A DNA stretch of 64,000 bases from Sulfurisoma sp963709555 (GTDB lineage: Bacteria; Pseudomonadota; Gammaproteobacteria; Burkholderiales; Rhodocyclaceae): NCBI GenBank assembly GCA_963709555.1, contig CAVPWR010000006.1:1-64000 (forward strand), written 5' to 3'. The notes beneath the pieces were generated by a model. It was not told the origin of the DNA and made no database searches. It worked only from the letters and a program-made list of their open reading frames with translations. Made by a program: the position numbers and the translations under genes. This document shows positions 39,315 through 48,568 of this stretch, one piece after another (positions within the stretch are counted from its first letter, which is position 1; each line of letters begins with the position of its first letter).

Positions 39315-39584
39315 ATGCAGCCGATCCACGCGCTGCTCGCACGCATCCGCTGGGATGCGGACTTCGCCCGGAGCCGTTTCGTCATCGGCTACTGGGACCG
39401 CGTGGCGGCCACGGTGCTGCGCGCCGACCTGCGGGAGATCGCATGGGATGCCGACAACCCCTCGATCTTCCACCTCACCGATGAAGATGGGGTCGATCAC
39501 AGCATTCCCTTGCACCGCGTGCGCGAGGTATGGCGCGACGGTGCGATAATCTGGCTGCGGCAACCGGCCGGGGATGGTCGCTAG
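39315..39584 (+). CDS. DUF504 (UPF0248) RNA-repair-associated protein
   Basis: 89 residues starting 11 bases after rtcB. LLARIRWDADFARSRFVIGYWDR, IPLHRVREVWRDGAIIWLR and the central HLTDEDGVDHSIP match the small UPF0248/DUF504 family. I know that family mainly from archaea and as a neighbour of RNA ligases. Its biochemical role is not established to my knowledge. Tight linkage to rtcB supports a part in RNA end processing or recognition. Confidence 0.8.
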   Translation: MQPIHALLARIRWDADFARSRFVIGYWDRVAATVLRADLREIAWDADNPSIFHLTDEDGVDHSIPLHRVREVWRDGAIIWLRQPAGDGR

Positions 39585-39670
39585 GCGACGCTGCTGCGCT
39601 ACGCCTTCCCGCCCGGACAATAACGAATTTACTGTTCCATTCCGCCCTTGCGGCGACCAAAGGAGATCTC

Positions 39671-39880
39671 TTGGCCAAGCCAAACTACCAGTTCGAAAAG
39701 CGCCAGAGGGATCTGGCAAAGAAACGCAAGCAGGAAGAAAAGCGCCTGCAGAAGCTCGCCGACAAGGCCGCCGCCGGTGGTGGTGGCGATGTCGCGGCGG
39801 ATCCGTCAGCGGCTGCGCCGCCGGACGCCGACGCTGCGGCCGTCGCTCCGCGAAACGACGAGGCCGCGCCGCAACTCTAG
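39671..39880 (+). CDS. Small Lys/Glu-rich protein
   Basis: 69 residues from TTG at 39671, preceded by the strong RBS AGGAGA. The N-terminal half (PNYQFEKRQRDLAKKRKQEEK) is a charged helix or short coiled coil. The C-terminal half is low-complexity Ala/Gly/Asp. Similar PNY-FEKRQ-LAKK proteins are common orphans in betaproteobacteria; I know no function. Its stop overlaps the convergent ycaO stop by four bases. It may ride on the rtcB operon transcript, 86 bases downstream. Confidence 0.75.
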   Translation: MAKPNYQFEKRQRDLAKKRKQEEKRLQKLADKAAAGGGGDVAADPSAAAPPDADAAAVAPRNDEAAPQL

Positions 39881-41598
39881 TGGCGTAACTTGGCGTAGGC
39901 CGCCAGCAGGCGCTGGTGCATGTCGCACCCATTGAGGTCCACGCCCGGCGCATCCACGCCGAAGAAGCGCTGCTGTCGCGCGAGCATGGCCTCGGCGTCA
40001 GCCACGGTAGCCTTGCCATAGAGATGCTCTAGCGCGCCGCGGTGCGCGTCGGCGCCGCCCAGATCGAGCAGCGTCTCGATGCAGCGATAGACGCGACGGC
40101 GGCCGCTGTCGAACTGTTCGAAATGGCGCGCCCATTCGCAACCTTCGCGAATCGCGGCTTCGTCGCCGCTGGCCAGGGCCAGCAGGGTTTTCAGCTCGCC
40201 CACCCGCAGGTCGCTCCAGAACGAGCCGGCATCGGCGGCCAGCCCGATCAGTTCGGCGACGGATCGCTGGTCCTGCAAGCCAAGTTCATTCAGGGTCTCC
40301 AGCAGGTCGGCGCATTCGTCGTCGTCCAGTTGCGGCAGGTGCAGGATGGCTTCGCGGATGGCGTTGCCGACGCTGTTGTTCTCCCATTCCAGGTCGTCCA
40401 GCGGATAGATTTCCGACATGCCGGGTACCAGGATCCGGCAGGCATAGACGCCGAGATGGGTGAAGTCGGCGATGTAGATGTCGTGGCCGGCGCGATGGAT
40501 CCGGTCCACCAGCCACCGATAGTCGTCGTCGGTGGTGTTGCTGAAGTTCCAGTCGCAGAATTCGAAGTCCGGCGTGTCGCCGAGGAAGTTCCAGCTGATG
40601 ATGCCGCTGGAATCGACGAAGTGGATCTCGAGGTTGGGCGAGGCGGCGATTTCGTCCAGGTCGAAGCCGGGCGCGGGGAAGCCGCCGAGGGCATCGAGGC
40701 CGCGGCCCTGCAGCAGTTCGGTCAGGGCGCGCTCGAGTGCGATCTCGAAACGCGGGTGGGCGCCGAAGCTGGCGAAGCAGCCCTGGTCCCCGGGGTGGAG
40801 CAGCGTCACGTTCATCACCGGGTATTCGCCGCCGAGCGAGGCATCCTTGACCAGGATGCCGAAGCCTGCCGCGCGCAGGCCGCGGATGCCGGCTTCGATG
40901 CGCGGGTAGCGGGCGATGACCTCTTCCGGGACATCCGGCAGGCACAGGCCTTCGCTGATGATGCGGAACTTGACGTGGCGCTCGAAAATTTCCGACAGCG
41001 CCTGGGTGCGGGCCTCGGCCTCGGTGTTGCCGGCCGACATGCCGTTGCTGACATAGAGGTTGCCGATGATATTGACCGGAAACCAGACGCTGGTGCCGTC
41101 CCGTTCGCGCACGTAAGGAATGGCGCAGATGCCGCGTTCGGCATCGCCGGAATTGAGGTCCACCAGGGAACGGGCATCGATGGTGCCATCGGGGTTGTAG
41201 AGCCGGTGCAGTTCCGGCGTCAGCAGCTGTTCCGGCCATTCGCCGCCGTCGTTCCCTTTGCCGGGCTGGAACCAGCGTTCCCGCGGGTAATGGGCGAAGT
41301 CGCGGCTGGCGAACTGATCCCCCAGGTAATAGTGGGTCCAGAAGTAATTGCAGGACAGGCGCTCGAAGAACTCGCCCAGCGCACTCGCCAGCGCGGCCAG
41401 CCGCGAGCCGCCCTTGCCGTTGGTGAACAGCAGCGGGCAATCGCGGTCGCGCACATGCACCGACCAGATGCCATCCACCGGATTCAGCCAGGAGCGCTCC
41501 TCGACATGGAAGCCGAGCCCTTCCAGCTTGCCCTGCATGGTGGCGATGGACGACTCGAGCGAGGCATCCTTGCCGGCGATGTAGTGTTCTGTCTGCAT
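39877..41598 (-). CDS. ycaO: YcaO-domain protein, E. coli YcaO type
   Basis: 573 residues, matching the long E. coli YcaO (YcaO domain plus C-terminal TPR-like region). The ATP-binding stretches GKGGSRLAALASALGEFFERLS, GNTEAEARTQALSEIFERH and FEIALERALTELLQGR carry the conserved Glu residues of YcaO cyclodehydratase/thioamidation domains. E. coli YcaO assists RimO in beta-methylthiolation of ribosomal protein S12. No peptide precursor gene is visible next to it, so ribosome modification is more likely than a natural product. It is divergent from the methyltransferase gene at 41664, with a 65-base shared promoter gap. Confidence 0.9.
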   Translation of the reverse strand: MQTEHYIAGKDASLESSIATMQGKLEGLGFHVEERSWLNPVDGIWSVHVRDRDCPLLFTNGKGGSRLAALASALGEFFERLSCNYFWTHYYLGDQFASRDFAHYPRERWFQPGKGNDGGEWPEQLLTPELHRLYNPDGTIDARSLVDLNSGDAERGICAIPYVRERDGTSVWFPVNIIGNLYVSNGMSAGNTEAEARTQALSEIFERHVKFRIISEGLCLPDVPEEVIARYPRIEAGIRGLRAAGFGILVKDASLGGEYPVMNVTLLHPGDQGCFASFGAHPRFEIALERALTELLQGRGLDALGGFPAPGFDLDEIAASPNLEIHFVDSSGIISWNFLGDTPDFEFCDWNFSNTTDDDYRWLVDRIHRAGHDIYIADFTHLGVYACRILVPGMSEIYPLDDLEWENNSVGNAIREAILHLPQLDDDECADLLETLNELGLQDQRSVAELIGLAADAGSFWSDLRVGELKTLLALASGDEAAIREGCEWARHFEQFDSGRRRVYRCIETLLDLGGADAHRGALEHLYGKATVADAEAMLARQQRFFGVDAPGVDLNGCDMHQRLLAAYAKLRH

Positions 41599-41663
41599 GG
41601 GGAGTCCGTTTTGACGACGACCCGCATGATAATGGCAGTTCCCATCCGGACGACGACATCGAA

Positions 41664-42518
41664 ATGCACGAAATCAGGGCCGACCAATCGACCGAACTGC
41701 TGAAGGAGTTGCACATCCTGACGCGCGACGGCAAGATGAACCAGGACAGCCGGCGCAAGCTCAAGCAGGTCAATCACCTGTGCCAGTTCATCGAACCCCT
41801 GCTCGAGGAGATCCGCGCCGACCCGACTGGCGCGGGGGGCATCCAGCTCGTCGATCACGGCGCCGGCAAGTCCTACCTCGGCTTCATCCTCTACGATTCC
41901 TTCTTCAAGGGACGGGAGGCCGGATCGCACATCTACGGCATCGAAACCCGCGCCGAGCTGGTCGACAAGTCGCGTGAGCTGGCGGCGCGGCTGGGCTTCG
42001 CCGGCATGACCTTCCTCAATCTGACGGTGGAACAGTCGATCGCTTCGGACCAGCTGCCGGCGACGGTGGACATCGTGACCGCGCTGCATGCCTGCAATAC
42101 TGCCACCGACGACGCCATCCGCTTCGCGCTGGCAAAGCAGGCCCGCTACATCGTGCTGGTGCCCTGCTGCCAGGCCGAAGTGGCGGCGGTGCTGCGCAGG
42201 AACAAGGGCCAGGTTCTCGCCAGCCCGCTCGCCGAAGTCTGGCGCCACCCGCTGCACACGCGCGAATTCGGCAGCCATGTGACCAACGTGCTGCGCTGCC
42301 TCCAGCTCGAGGCGCACGGCTATCAGGTCAGCGTCACCGAGCTGGTCGGCTGGGAACATTCGATGAAGAACGAGTTGATCATCGCCCGCTACAAGGACCT
42401 GCCGCGCCGCCGTCCGGCCGAGCGCCTGCAAGCGCTACTGCAGTCGCTGGGGCTGGAGGAGATGGGGACGCGCTTCTTCACCGACGGCCAGAGCCTGCCG
42501 CCGTCGCCGCAAGAGTGA
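41664..42518 (+). CDS. Class I SAM-dependent methyltransferase-like protein
   Basis: 284 residues. QLVDHGAGKSYLGFILYDSFF is SAM-binding motif I, followed by YGIETRAELVDKSRELA, and VTALHACNTATDDAIRFAL plus VLVPCCQAEVAAVLRR resemble methyltransferase domain 32 (GSTCD/METTL-like). The conserved pair of cysteines in VPCCQ is typical of that group. Substrate unknown. A nucleic acid or ribosome target is suggested only by the neighbours rsuA and ycaO. Its stop is five bases before the rsuA start. Confidence 0.78.
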   Translation: MHEIRADQSTELLKELHILTRDGKMNQDSRRKLKQVNHLCQFIEPLLEEIRADPTGAGGIQLVDHGAGKSYLGFILYDSFFKGREAGSHIYGIETRAELVDKSRELAARLGFAGMTFLNLTVEQSIASDQLPATVDIVTALHACNTATDDAIRFALAKQARYIVLVPCCQAEVAAVLRRNKGQVLASPLAEVWRHPLHTREFGSHVTNVLRCLQLEAHGYQVSVTELVGWEHSMKNELIIARYKDLPRRRPAERLQALLQSLGLEEMGTRFFTDGQSLPPSPQE

Positions 42519-42523
42519 AGGCC

Positions 42524-43246
42524 ATGAAAACCATGACGCTGGACAAGATCCTGCAATCGCAGGGCTTCGGCACGCGCAAGTGGTGCCGCCAGCTGATCAT
42601 TGATGGCGAGGTTCGCGTCGGCGGCGAGCCGGTGACGCAATACGACCGCGCGTTCGTGGCCGAGGGGCTGGAGTTCAGCGTCCACGACGAACCCTGGACC
42701 TGTCGCGCCAGGGTTTACCTCGCCCTCAACAAGCCGCCGGGCTACGAATGCTCGCGCCGGCCGGGCCACCATCCCGCCGTGCTGACCCTGCTGCCCGAGC
42801 AGTTCGCCTGGCGCGACGTGCAGCCGGTCGGCCGCCTCGACCACGACACCACCGGCCTGCTGCTGCTCTCCGACGACGGCGCCTTCATCCACGCGCTATC
42901 CTCGCCGAAGCGCCACGTGCCCAAGGTTTACGTCGCGACCACGCACGATCCGGTGACGCCTGAGCTGCTGGCGCAGTTGCGCGACGGCGTCCAGCTCCAC
43001 GACGAACCCGCGCCGCTGACGGCGCAGGTGCGGCAGCTCGATGCGCATCGCCTGGAGATCGTCCTCGAACAGGGCAAGTACCACCAGGTCAAGCGCATGC
43101 TGGCGGCAGCCGGCAATCACTGCGACGCCCTGTGCCGGGTCGCCATCGGCGGCATCACGCTCGACGCGCTCGGGCTGGAGGAAGGGGCTTGGTGCCATCT
43201 GGACCCGGCGCAATTGCGCCTCGACCCTGAGGATGCGGGCGGTTGA
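42524..43246 (+). CDS. rsuA: 16S rRNA pseudouridine synthase (RsuA family)
   Basis: About 240 residues. An N-terminal S4-like RNA-binding domain (LDKILQSQGFGTRKWCRQLIIDGEVRVGG) precedes the catalytic motif GRLDHDTTGLLLLSDDG, where the Asp attacks uridine. KVYVATTHDP and YHQVKRMLAAAGNHC follow. RsuA modifies U516 of 16S rRNA. RluE/RluF-like paralogues share these motifs, so the exact target is inferred from overall length and resemblance. An in-frame GTG nine bases upstream is an alternative start. Confidence 0.85.
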   Translation: MKTMTLDKILQSQGFGTRKWCRQLIIDGEVRVGGEPVTQYDRAFVAEGLEFSVHDEPWTCRARVYLALNKPPGYECSRRPGHHPAVLTLLPEQFAWRDVQPVGRLDHDTTGLLLLSDDGAFIHALSSPKRHVPKVYVATTHDPVTPELLAQLRDGVQLHDEPAPLTAQVRQLDAHRLEIVLEQGKYHQVKRMLAAAGNHCDALCRVAIGGITLDALGLEEGAWCHLDPAQLRLDPEDAGG

Positions 43247-43367
43247 GGCGAGAGCGCCATCCACGCCGGCAGTGACCGGTTGCCCGGGAACCGGCTGGCG
43301 TGCCACGCATCCCCCGCTTGCCCTGCGTCGGCCCAGCAGCTATCTTGGGATCAAGGCGGGCCCAAGC

Positions 43368-43730
43368 ATGAAACCCAAAATCGACGCAACCGAATTTGGC
43401 ACCATCACCATCGATGGCGAGCGCATCGATCACGACGTGCTGATCCGCCTCTCCGGCGAAGTGACCAAGCGCAGGAAGAAGCTCTCCAAGGCGGTCTATG
43501 GCACGTCGCATACCGTTTCGCTCGCCGAGGCCGAATACATCTACGAGAAGGGCGCGGAGAAACTGATCGTCGGCGCCGGCCAGAACGGCATGGTCGAACT
43601 CTCCGCCGAAGCAGCGGAGTATTTCGCCAGGAAGAAAGTCGCGATCGATCTGGCGCCGACACCCGAGGCCATGTCGCGCTGGAACCACGCCAGGGGAGCG
43701 GTGATCGGGTTGTTCCACGTGACCTGCTGA
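43368..43730 (+). CDS. Mth938/AAMDC-domain (DUF498-type) small protein
   Basis: 120 residues. FGTITIDGERIDHDVLIRLSGEV, EAEYIYEKGAEKLIVGAGQNGMVELS and ARGAVIGLFHVTC are diagnostic of the Mth938-like fold, found in AAMDC and NDUFAF3-type proteins. The segment EYFARKKVAIDLAPTPEA fits the conserved helix and strand before the last motif. The molecular function in bacteria is unknown to me. It follows rsuA by 121 bases and precedes the isoaspartyl methyltransferase by 16. Confidence 0.82.
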   Translation: MKPKIDATEFGTITIDGERIDHDVLIRLSGEVTKRRKKLSKAVYGTSHTVSLAEAEYIYEKGAEKLIVGAGQNGMVELSAEAAEYFARKKVAIDLAPTPEAMSRWNHARGAVIGLFHVTC

Positions 43731-43746
43731 ACTGACGCATACCGCC

Positions 43747-44505
43747 ATGACGACACCCGTTCGCTCTCCATCGCCAGGCTGGCGCAAGGTTCTGCCTTTG
43801 CTGATGTTCGGCCTGTGGCTGAACGCGGCCGTCGCGGCGGCGGACATGGCCAGGGAACGGCAGGCAATGGTGGAAGAGGTGGTGTCGATGGCGCGTGCCT
43901 TCGGCGGCGTGATGGACAAGGGGACGATCGATCCGCGCGTGCTGGCGGCACTCGGTCGCGTGCCGCGCCACGAGTTCGTGTCGCAGTTGCTGCGCTTCGC
44001 CGCCTACGACAACCGGCCGTTGCCGATCGGCCATGGCCAGACCATCTCCCAGCCCTACATCGTCGCCGTGATGACCGACTACCTGAAAGTCGGCGCTGGC
44101 GACACGGTGCTGGAAATCGGCACCGGCTCCGGCTACCAGGCGGCGGTGCTGGCCGAACTGGGCGCGAAGGTGGCGACGATCGAGATCGTGGAGCCCCTGG
44201 CGAAGGAAGCCGAAGAAAGACTGCGGCGCCTGGGCTACGCCAGCGTCGCGACGAAGATCGGCGACGGCTACCACGGCTGGCCCGAGCGCGGACCTTTCGA
44301 TGCCATCGTGGTGACCGCCGCCGCCAGCCACGTGCCGCCGCCGCTGATGCGCCAGCTCAAGCCCGGCGGACGCATGGTGATTCCCATCGGGGCCCCCTTC
44401 CAGACCCAGCAGCTGATGCTGGTGGAGAAACTTGCCGATGGCACCGTGACCACCCGGCAGATGGCACCGGTCCGTTTTGTCCCGCTGACCGGTGGCCACG
44501 ACTGA
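43747..44505 (+). CDS. pcm: Exported protein-L-isoaspartate O-methyltransferase
   Basis: 252 residues. The catalytic domain is a clear PCMT: VPRHEFV, IGHGQTISQPYIVAVMTDYL, the SAM loop VLEIGTGSGYQAAVLAELG and VIPIGAPFQTQQLMLV. It methylates isoaspartyl residues to start their repair. Unlike typical Pcm it carries an N-terminal signal peptide or anchor (WRKVLPLLMFGLWLNAAVAAA), so it probably acts in the periplasm, where SAM supply is unexplained. A second, leaderless Pcm lies at 54191-54886. The gene overlaps the next one by 14 bases. Confidence 0.88.
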   Translation: MTTPVRSPSPGWRKVLPLLMFGLWLNAAVAAADMARERQAMVEEVVSMARAFGGVMDKGTIDPRVLAALGRVPRHEFVSQLLRFAAYDNRPLPIGHGQTISQPYIVAVMTDYLKVGAGDTVLEIGTGSGYQAAVLAELGAKVATIEIVEPLAKEAEERLRRLGYASVATKIGDGYHGWPERGPFDAIVVTAAASHVPPPLMRQLKPGGRMVIPIGAPFQTQQLMLVEKLADGTVTTRQMAPVRFVPLTGGHD

Positions 44506-46934
44506 AGGCTCGATTGCCGTGAATCAGCGACCGCCGCTCGCCGCCGTCGCCGCGCTCTCGGCCGCCGCGCTGGGCTACGAGGTGCTGCTGCTGCGGCTGT
44601 TCGCCATCATCCAGTGGCACCACTTCGCCTACCTCGCCATCAGCGTCGCGCTGCTCGGCATCGGTGCGGCCGGTACCTTCGTCACCCTGGCGCGCCGCCG
44701 GCTGCTGGCGGCCTATCCCTACAGCTTCAGCCTGGCAGCGGCGGCCTTCGCCGTGGCCGCCGTGGGGTGCTTCGCCGCCGCCGAGCGGATCCCCTTCAAT
44801 GCCCTCGAGATCGCCTGGAACACGGAGCAGTTCTTCGGGCTGGCGGCGATCTACCTGCTGTTGTTCATTCCCTTCTTCTGCGCCGCCACGGCACTGTGCA
44901 TCGCCTACTCGGGCTTCGGCGCACACATTCCCCGGCTTTACGGCGCCGACATCCTCGGCGCGGGACTGGGCAGCCTGGGGCTGCTGGCCGTGCTGTTCGT
45001 CCTGCATCCTGCCGATGCGCTGCGCGTCGTCCTCGGTGTCGGGCTGGCGGCGTCAGCCCTGGCGGCGTGGCCGGCGGCGAAGCGCTGGGCCGCGGTGCTC
45101 GCGGTGGCGGCGCTGGCCGCGCCGTGGCTGTTGCCGGCAACAGGCGACCGAACTGGTGGCCTCGGATTACAAGGACCTGCGCCAGGCCCTGCGCGTCAGG
45201 GATGCCCGCATCGTGGCGCAGCGCATCAGCCCGCTGGGCGTGGTGGCGGTGGTGGACAGCCCGCAGGCGCCGCTGCACCACGCGCCCGGCCTCTCCCTCA
45301 ACGCCGCCGCCGGGCCGCCGCCGCAGCTCGGCCTGTTCGTGGATGGCCAGTCCGCGGGCGCCGTGACGCGTTTCGACGGCGACCTGGCACCGCTCGCCTA
45401 CCTGGCCGACACGACCTCGGCCCTGCCCTACCGGCTGCTCGATCGACCGCGCGTGCTGGTGCTCGGTGCCGGCGCCGGCGGCGACGTGCTGCAGGCCCTC
45501 GTGCACGGTTCCAGGCAAGTGGATGCCGTGGAACTGAACGGACAGGTCGCGGCGATGGTGCAGGAGGACCTCGCGGACTTTTCCGGGCGGCCCTACAGCG
45601 CACCCGGGGTGCGGCTGCACATCGCCGAGGCGCGCGGCTTCGTCGCGTCCGCCACGGAGCACTACGACCTGATCCAGCTGGCGCTGCCCGATGCCTTCGG
45701 CGCCAGCGCCGCGGGGCTCGGCTCGCTGCTGGAGAGTCACCTGTACACGGTCGAGGCATTCGACGGCTACCTGCAGCGACTGGCCCCGGGCGGCCTGCTG
45801 GCCTTCACGCGCGGGGTGTCGCTGCCGCCGCGCGACAGCCTGCGCCTCTTCGCCACCGCCATCGCCGCTCTGGAACGCCGCGGCGCGACCGACCCGGGGC
45901 AAGCGCTGGCGATGATCCGCGGCTGGAACACGGCGACGCTGCTGGTGAAGAACGGCACCTTCTCGCCGGCGGAGATCGCCGCCATCCGCGACTTCTCGCG
46001 CCGGCGCTCGTTCGACGTCGTGCATGTTCCAGGCATTCGTGCCGGCGAGGCCAATGTCTTCAACCTGCTGGAGCGCGACGACTTCTTCGCCGGCAGCCAG
46101 GCCCTGCTCGGCCCCGGCCGGGAGGAATTCGTCGAACGCTACAAGTTCGACCTGACGCCGACCAGCGACGACCGGCCCTACTTCTTCCATTTCTTCAAGT
46201 GGCGCACCCTGCCCGAGCTATTGGACCTTCGCTCGCGCGGCGGCCTGCCGCCGCTGGACTGGGGCTACCCGGTGCTGGTGATGGCGCTGCTGCAGGCGGT
46301 GGTGGTGAGCCTGCTGCTGATCCTGCTGCCGCTGGCGCTGGCGCAGACGCGGCGGGCCTTCGCCGCGGCACCGCCGGCGCTGCGTCGCCGCGTGGCGGTC
46401 TACTTCCTCGCGCTGGGGCTGGGCTTCATGGCGATCGAGATTCCCTTCCTGCAGCGCTTCACGCTGTTCCTCAGCCACCCGCTCTATGCGGCGGCCGTGG
46501 TGCTTTCCGCCTTTCTCGTCTTCGCCGGGCTGGGTGCGCGCCATTCCGCCCGGGTTGCGCCGGGCGCGCGCTGGCCCTTCGTCGCCATCGCCGCCATCGC
46601 GCTGTTCTATGTCGCGGCGCTGCCGCCGCTGCTCGCCGCACTGATGGGGCTGGCGCAGGGCTGGAAGATCCTGCTGACCCTGCTGCTGGTGGCGCCCCTC
46701 GCCTTCTGCCTCGGCCTGCCCTTCCCGCTCGGTCTGGCCGTGGTGTCCGCCCGTGCCGAGGCGCTGGTGCCGTGGGCCTGGGGTATCAACGGCTTCGCCT
46801 CGGTGGTGGCGACCCTGCTGGCGACTCTGCTGGCCATCCACTGGGGCTACTCGATGGTGGTGCTGCTGGCCGTGGCGCTTTACGGACTCGCCGCCTGGCA
46901 GTTTCCGCGGGAGGACGGGGTGGGCGACCCTTAG
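44492..46934 (+). CDS. Polytopic membrane protein with a spermidine-synthase-like domain (frameshifted near 45145)
   Basis: About 813 residues after joining. Roughly six N-terminal helices (ALGYEVLLLRLFAI...) precede a soluble spermidine-synthase-like Rossmann domain, and about six more helices follow (ALGLGFMAIEIPFLQRFTLF, WGINGFASVVATLLATLLA). The nucleotide loop LVLGAGAGGDVLQAL and VDAVELN are present, but the catalytic-Asp position reads YDLIQLALPD instead of YD-I-xDSSDP-like. Polyamine synthesis is therefore doubtful. The frame breaks near 45145, where one A appears extra (PA-QATELVASDY). The start is GTG 44492 or GTG 44519. It is coupled to the exported Pcm gene. Function unknown. Confidence 0.75.
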
Positions 46935-47034
46935 CCCGGCTACGGGCCAACCCGATCCGAAGACCGCAGATATACCGGAGCCGCCCCCGGACGGAGAACA
47001 CCCGTGCTCCCGCCCAGGCGAGGGGTGAGACTGT

Positions 47035-47649
47035 TCAAGGTACTCCCTGCAGGGTCAGCAGGTCCGACAGCACCTTGCGCGGCAGGTGGATGCCATGATC
47101 TGTGGCCAACCGTCTCGCCGCCTCGTCGGCGCTTGCCGGCTTCGGGTCCATGTCCCGGATGAAGCTGCCGACATCCTCGGTCACCGCCCAGGGATAGATA
47201 ATCCAACGCCACTTCAGCACCTTCTGCGCATAGTAGTCGGGCACGTAGGGTGAGATGGTCTTGTAGTGCAGCACAGCGCTGCGAATTTCGGCCGGCGCGC
47301 CGCGACTGTTGAGGTGCTTGAGCGCGACCGCGAAGGTTTCGCCGCTGTCGGCGACGTCGTCCACCAGCAACACGCGGCGGCCAGCGACGTCTGTGGCGAG
47401 CGGATAGCGCACGCGAGCGGCGTGCTGCTTGCGGGCGTGATGGTAATGCTCGATCTTGAAGCTGGTGAGGTCCATCTGGCCGAGCAGGTCGGAGAGGATG
47501 CGGCCCGGCACGTAGCCGCCGCGGCCGATGGCTACGATGACCTCTGGCTGGTAGCCGGAGTCCCTGATCTTGCGCGCGAGCCGCCGCGCGAGGTCGTAGA
47601 AGCTGCTCCAACTGATGACTTCGCAGCGTGACGGTGCGGTTTCAGCCAT
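47035..47649 (-). CDS. Purine-type phosphoribosyltransferase
   Basis: 204 residues of the type I PRTase fold. RRVLLVDDVADSGETF is the PRPP-binding motif, and IVAIGRGGYVPGRILSDLLG supplies the PPi loop. It resembles xanthine/guanine phosphoribosyltransferases of the Gpt/HGPRT group; the base cannot be decided. It overlaps the oxidoreductase beta subunit gene by eight bases and is the last gene of that minus-strand unit. The 100-base gap to the convergent gene at 46934 holds nothing I can identify. Confidence 0.82.
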   Translation of the reverse strand: MAETAPSRCEVISWSSFYDLARRLARKIRDSGYQPEVIVAIGRGGYVPGRILSDLLGQMDLTSFKIEHYHHARKQHAARVRYPLATDVAGRRVLLVDDVADSGETFAVALKHLNSRGAPAEIRSAVLHYKTISPYVPDYYAQKVLKWRWIIYPWAVTEDVGSFIRDMDPKPASADEAARRLATDHGIHLPRKVLSDLLTLQGVP

Positions 47650-48568
47650 GCTCTGCCTCGTTCCAGTAGCGGTCGACCTCGGCCTGGATTGCCGAGATGA
47701 CGGCCTCGTCCCGGTCCGGCGCGAAGAGGTGGGCGTAGCGTCCCTGGCGCTTGAGATATTCCCCCACCGGCAGGCGTGGCCTGGGAATTCGCGTGTGGGT
47801 GACGGCGCCGTCGACGTACTCCTTGAGCGGCCAGACACCGGTCTTGACCGCGAGGTGGCCGATCTCGACCGTCTCCTGCGGATCGAAGTCCCAACCCGTG
47901 GGACAGGGCGAGAGCGCGATGATCAGGCGCGGCCCCTTGAGGCTGCGGGCCTTCTCGATCTTGCGCGCGAGGTCGAGGGGCTCGCTGCCGATGACGGTAG
48001 CGAGATAGGCGGGACGATGCGCGGCCCAGATGGCGAAGAGATCCTTCTTCCTGCGGCCATGGCCATGCAGCCCAGGGTCGGTCGAAGTGCGCGCGCCGAG
48101 AGGCGTGGCAGGCGAAGACTGCTGGCCGGTATTGCCGTAGCCCTCGTTGTCGTAGCAGAGATAGAGAAAATCGAGGCCGCGCTCGATGGCGCCCGAGGTG
48201 GCCGACATGCCCATGCCGTAGGCGGCGCCGTCGCCGCTGAGCACGACGACCCTCAGGTCCTCGTCGGCGCGGATGCGGCCCTTGGCGAGCTGGATGTCGA
48301 GCGCGTCGCGCACGCCCTGCGCACCGGCCGGCGCCGAAGCCATGGAGGTGTACAGCCAGGAACCCGGCAGCGGCGTGTAAGGATAGTTGGCGAGCAGCGT
48401 CATGCAGCCGGCCGCGTTAACCACCACGGTGTCGCGGCCAAGGAGGTCCTGCACTTCGTGCAGCGCCTGCAGGCCGCCGCAGCCCGGGCACATCGCGGTG
48501 CCGGGCGCCAGCAGGTGCTCGGCCGGCAGGTCCTTCATGCCGCGATAGAGGGTGACTGTCTCGCTCAT
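47642..48568 (-). CDS. 2-oxoacid:ferredoxin oxidoreductase, beta (TPP-binding) subunit
   Basis: 308 residues. LAPGTAMCPGCGGLQALHEV contributes two cluster cysteines, and LSGDGAAYGMGMSATSGAIERGLDFLYLCYDNEGYGNTG is the GDG...N TPP/Mg motif, followed by the conserved GxQ-S/T (TGQQSSPATP). This class decarboxylates a 2-oxoacid and passes electrons to ferredoxin through the alpha and delta subunits. The start overlaps the alpha stop (ATGA). Confidence 0.92.
   Translation of the reverse strand: MSETVTLYRGMKDLPAEHLLAPGTAMCPGCGGLQALHEVQDLLGRDTVVVNAAGCMTLLANYPYTPLPGSWLYTSMASAPAGAQGVRDALDIQLAKGRIRADEDLRVVVLSGDGAAYGMGMSATSGAIERGLDFLYLCYDNEGYGNTGQQSSPATPLGARTSTDPGLHGHGRRKKDLFAIWAAHRPAYLATVIGSEPLDLARKIEKARSLKGPRLIIALSPCPTGWDFDPQETVEIGHLAVKTGVWPLKEYVDGAVTHTRIPRPRLPVGEYLKRQGRYAHLFAPDRDEAVISAIQAEVDRYWNEAEHG

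Noticed and set aside
39877..41598. YcaO as part of a thiazole/oxazole-modified peptide (RiPP) cluster
   Set aside because: No precursor peptide, dehydrogenase, E1-like partner or transporter is adjacent; length and C-terminal region match the E. coli-type YcaO.
44492..46934. Genuine spermidine synthase
   Set aside because: The catalytic Asp context is replaced (YDLIQLALPD) and the protein has about twelve membrane helices, unlike SpeE.
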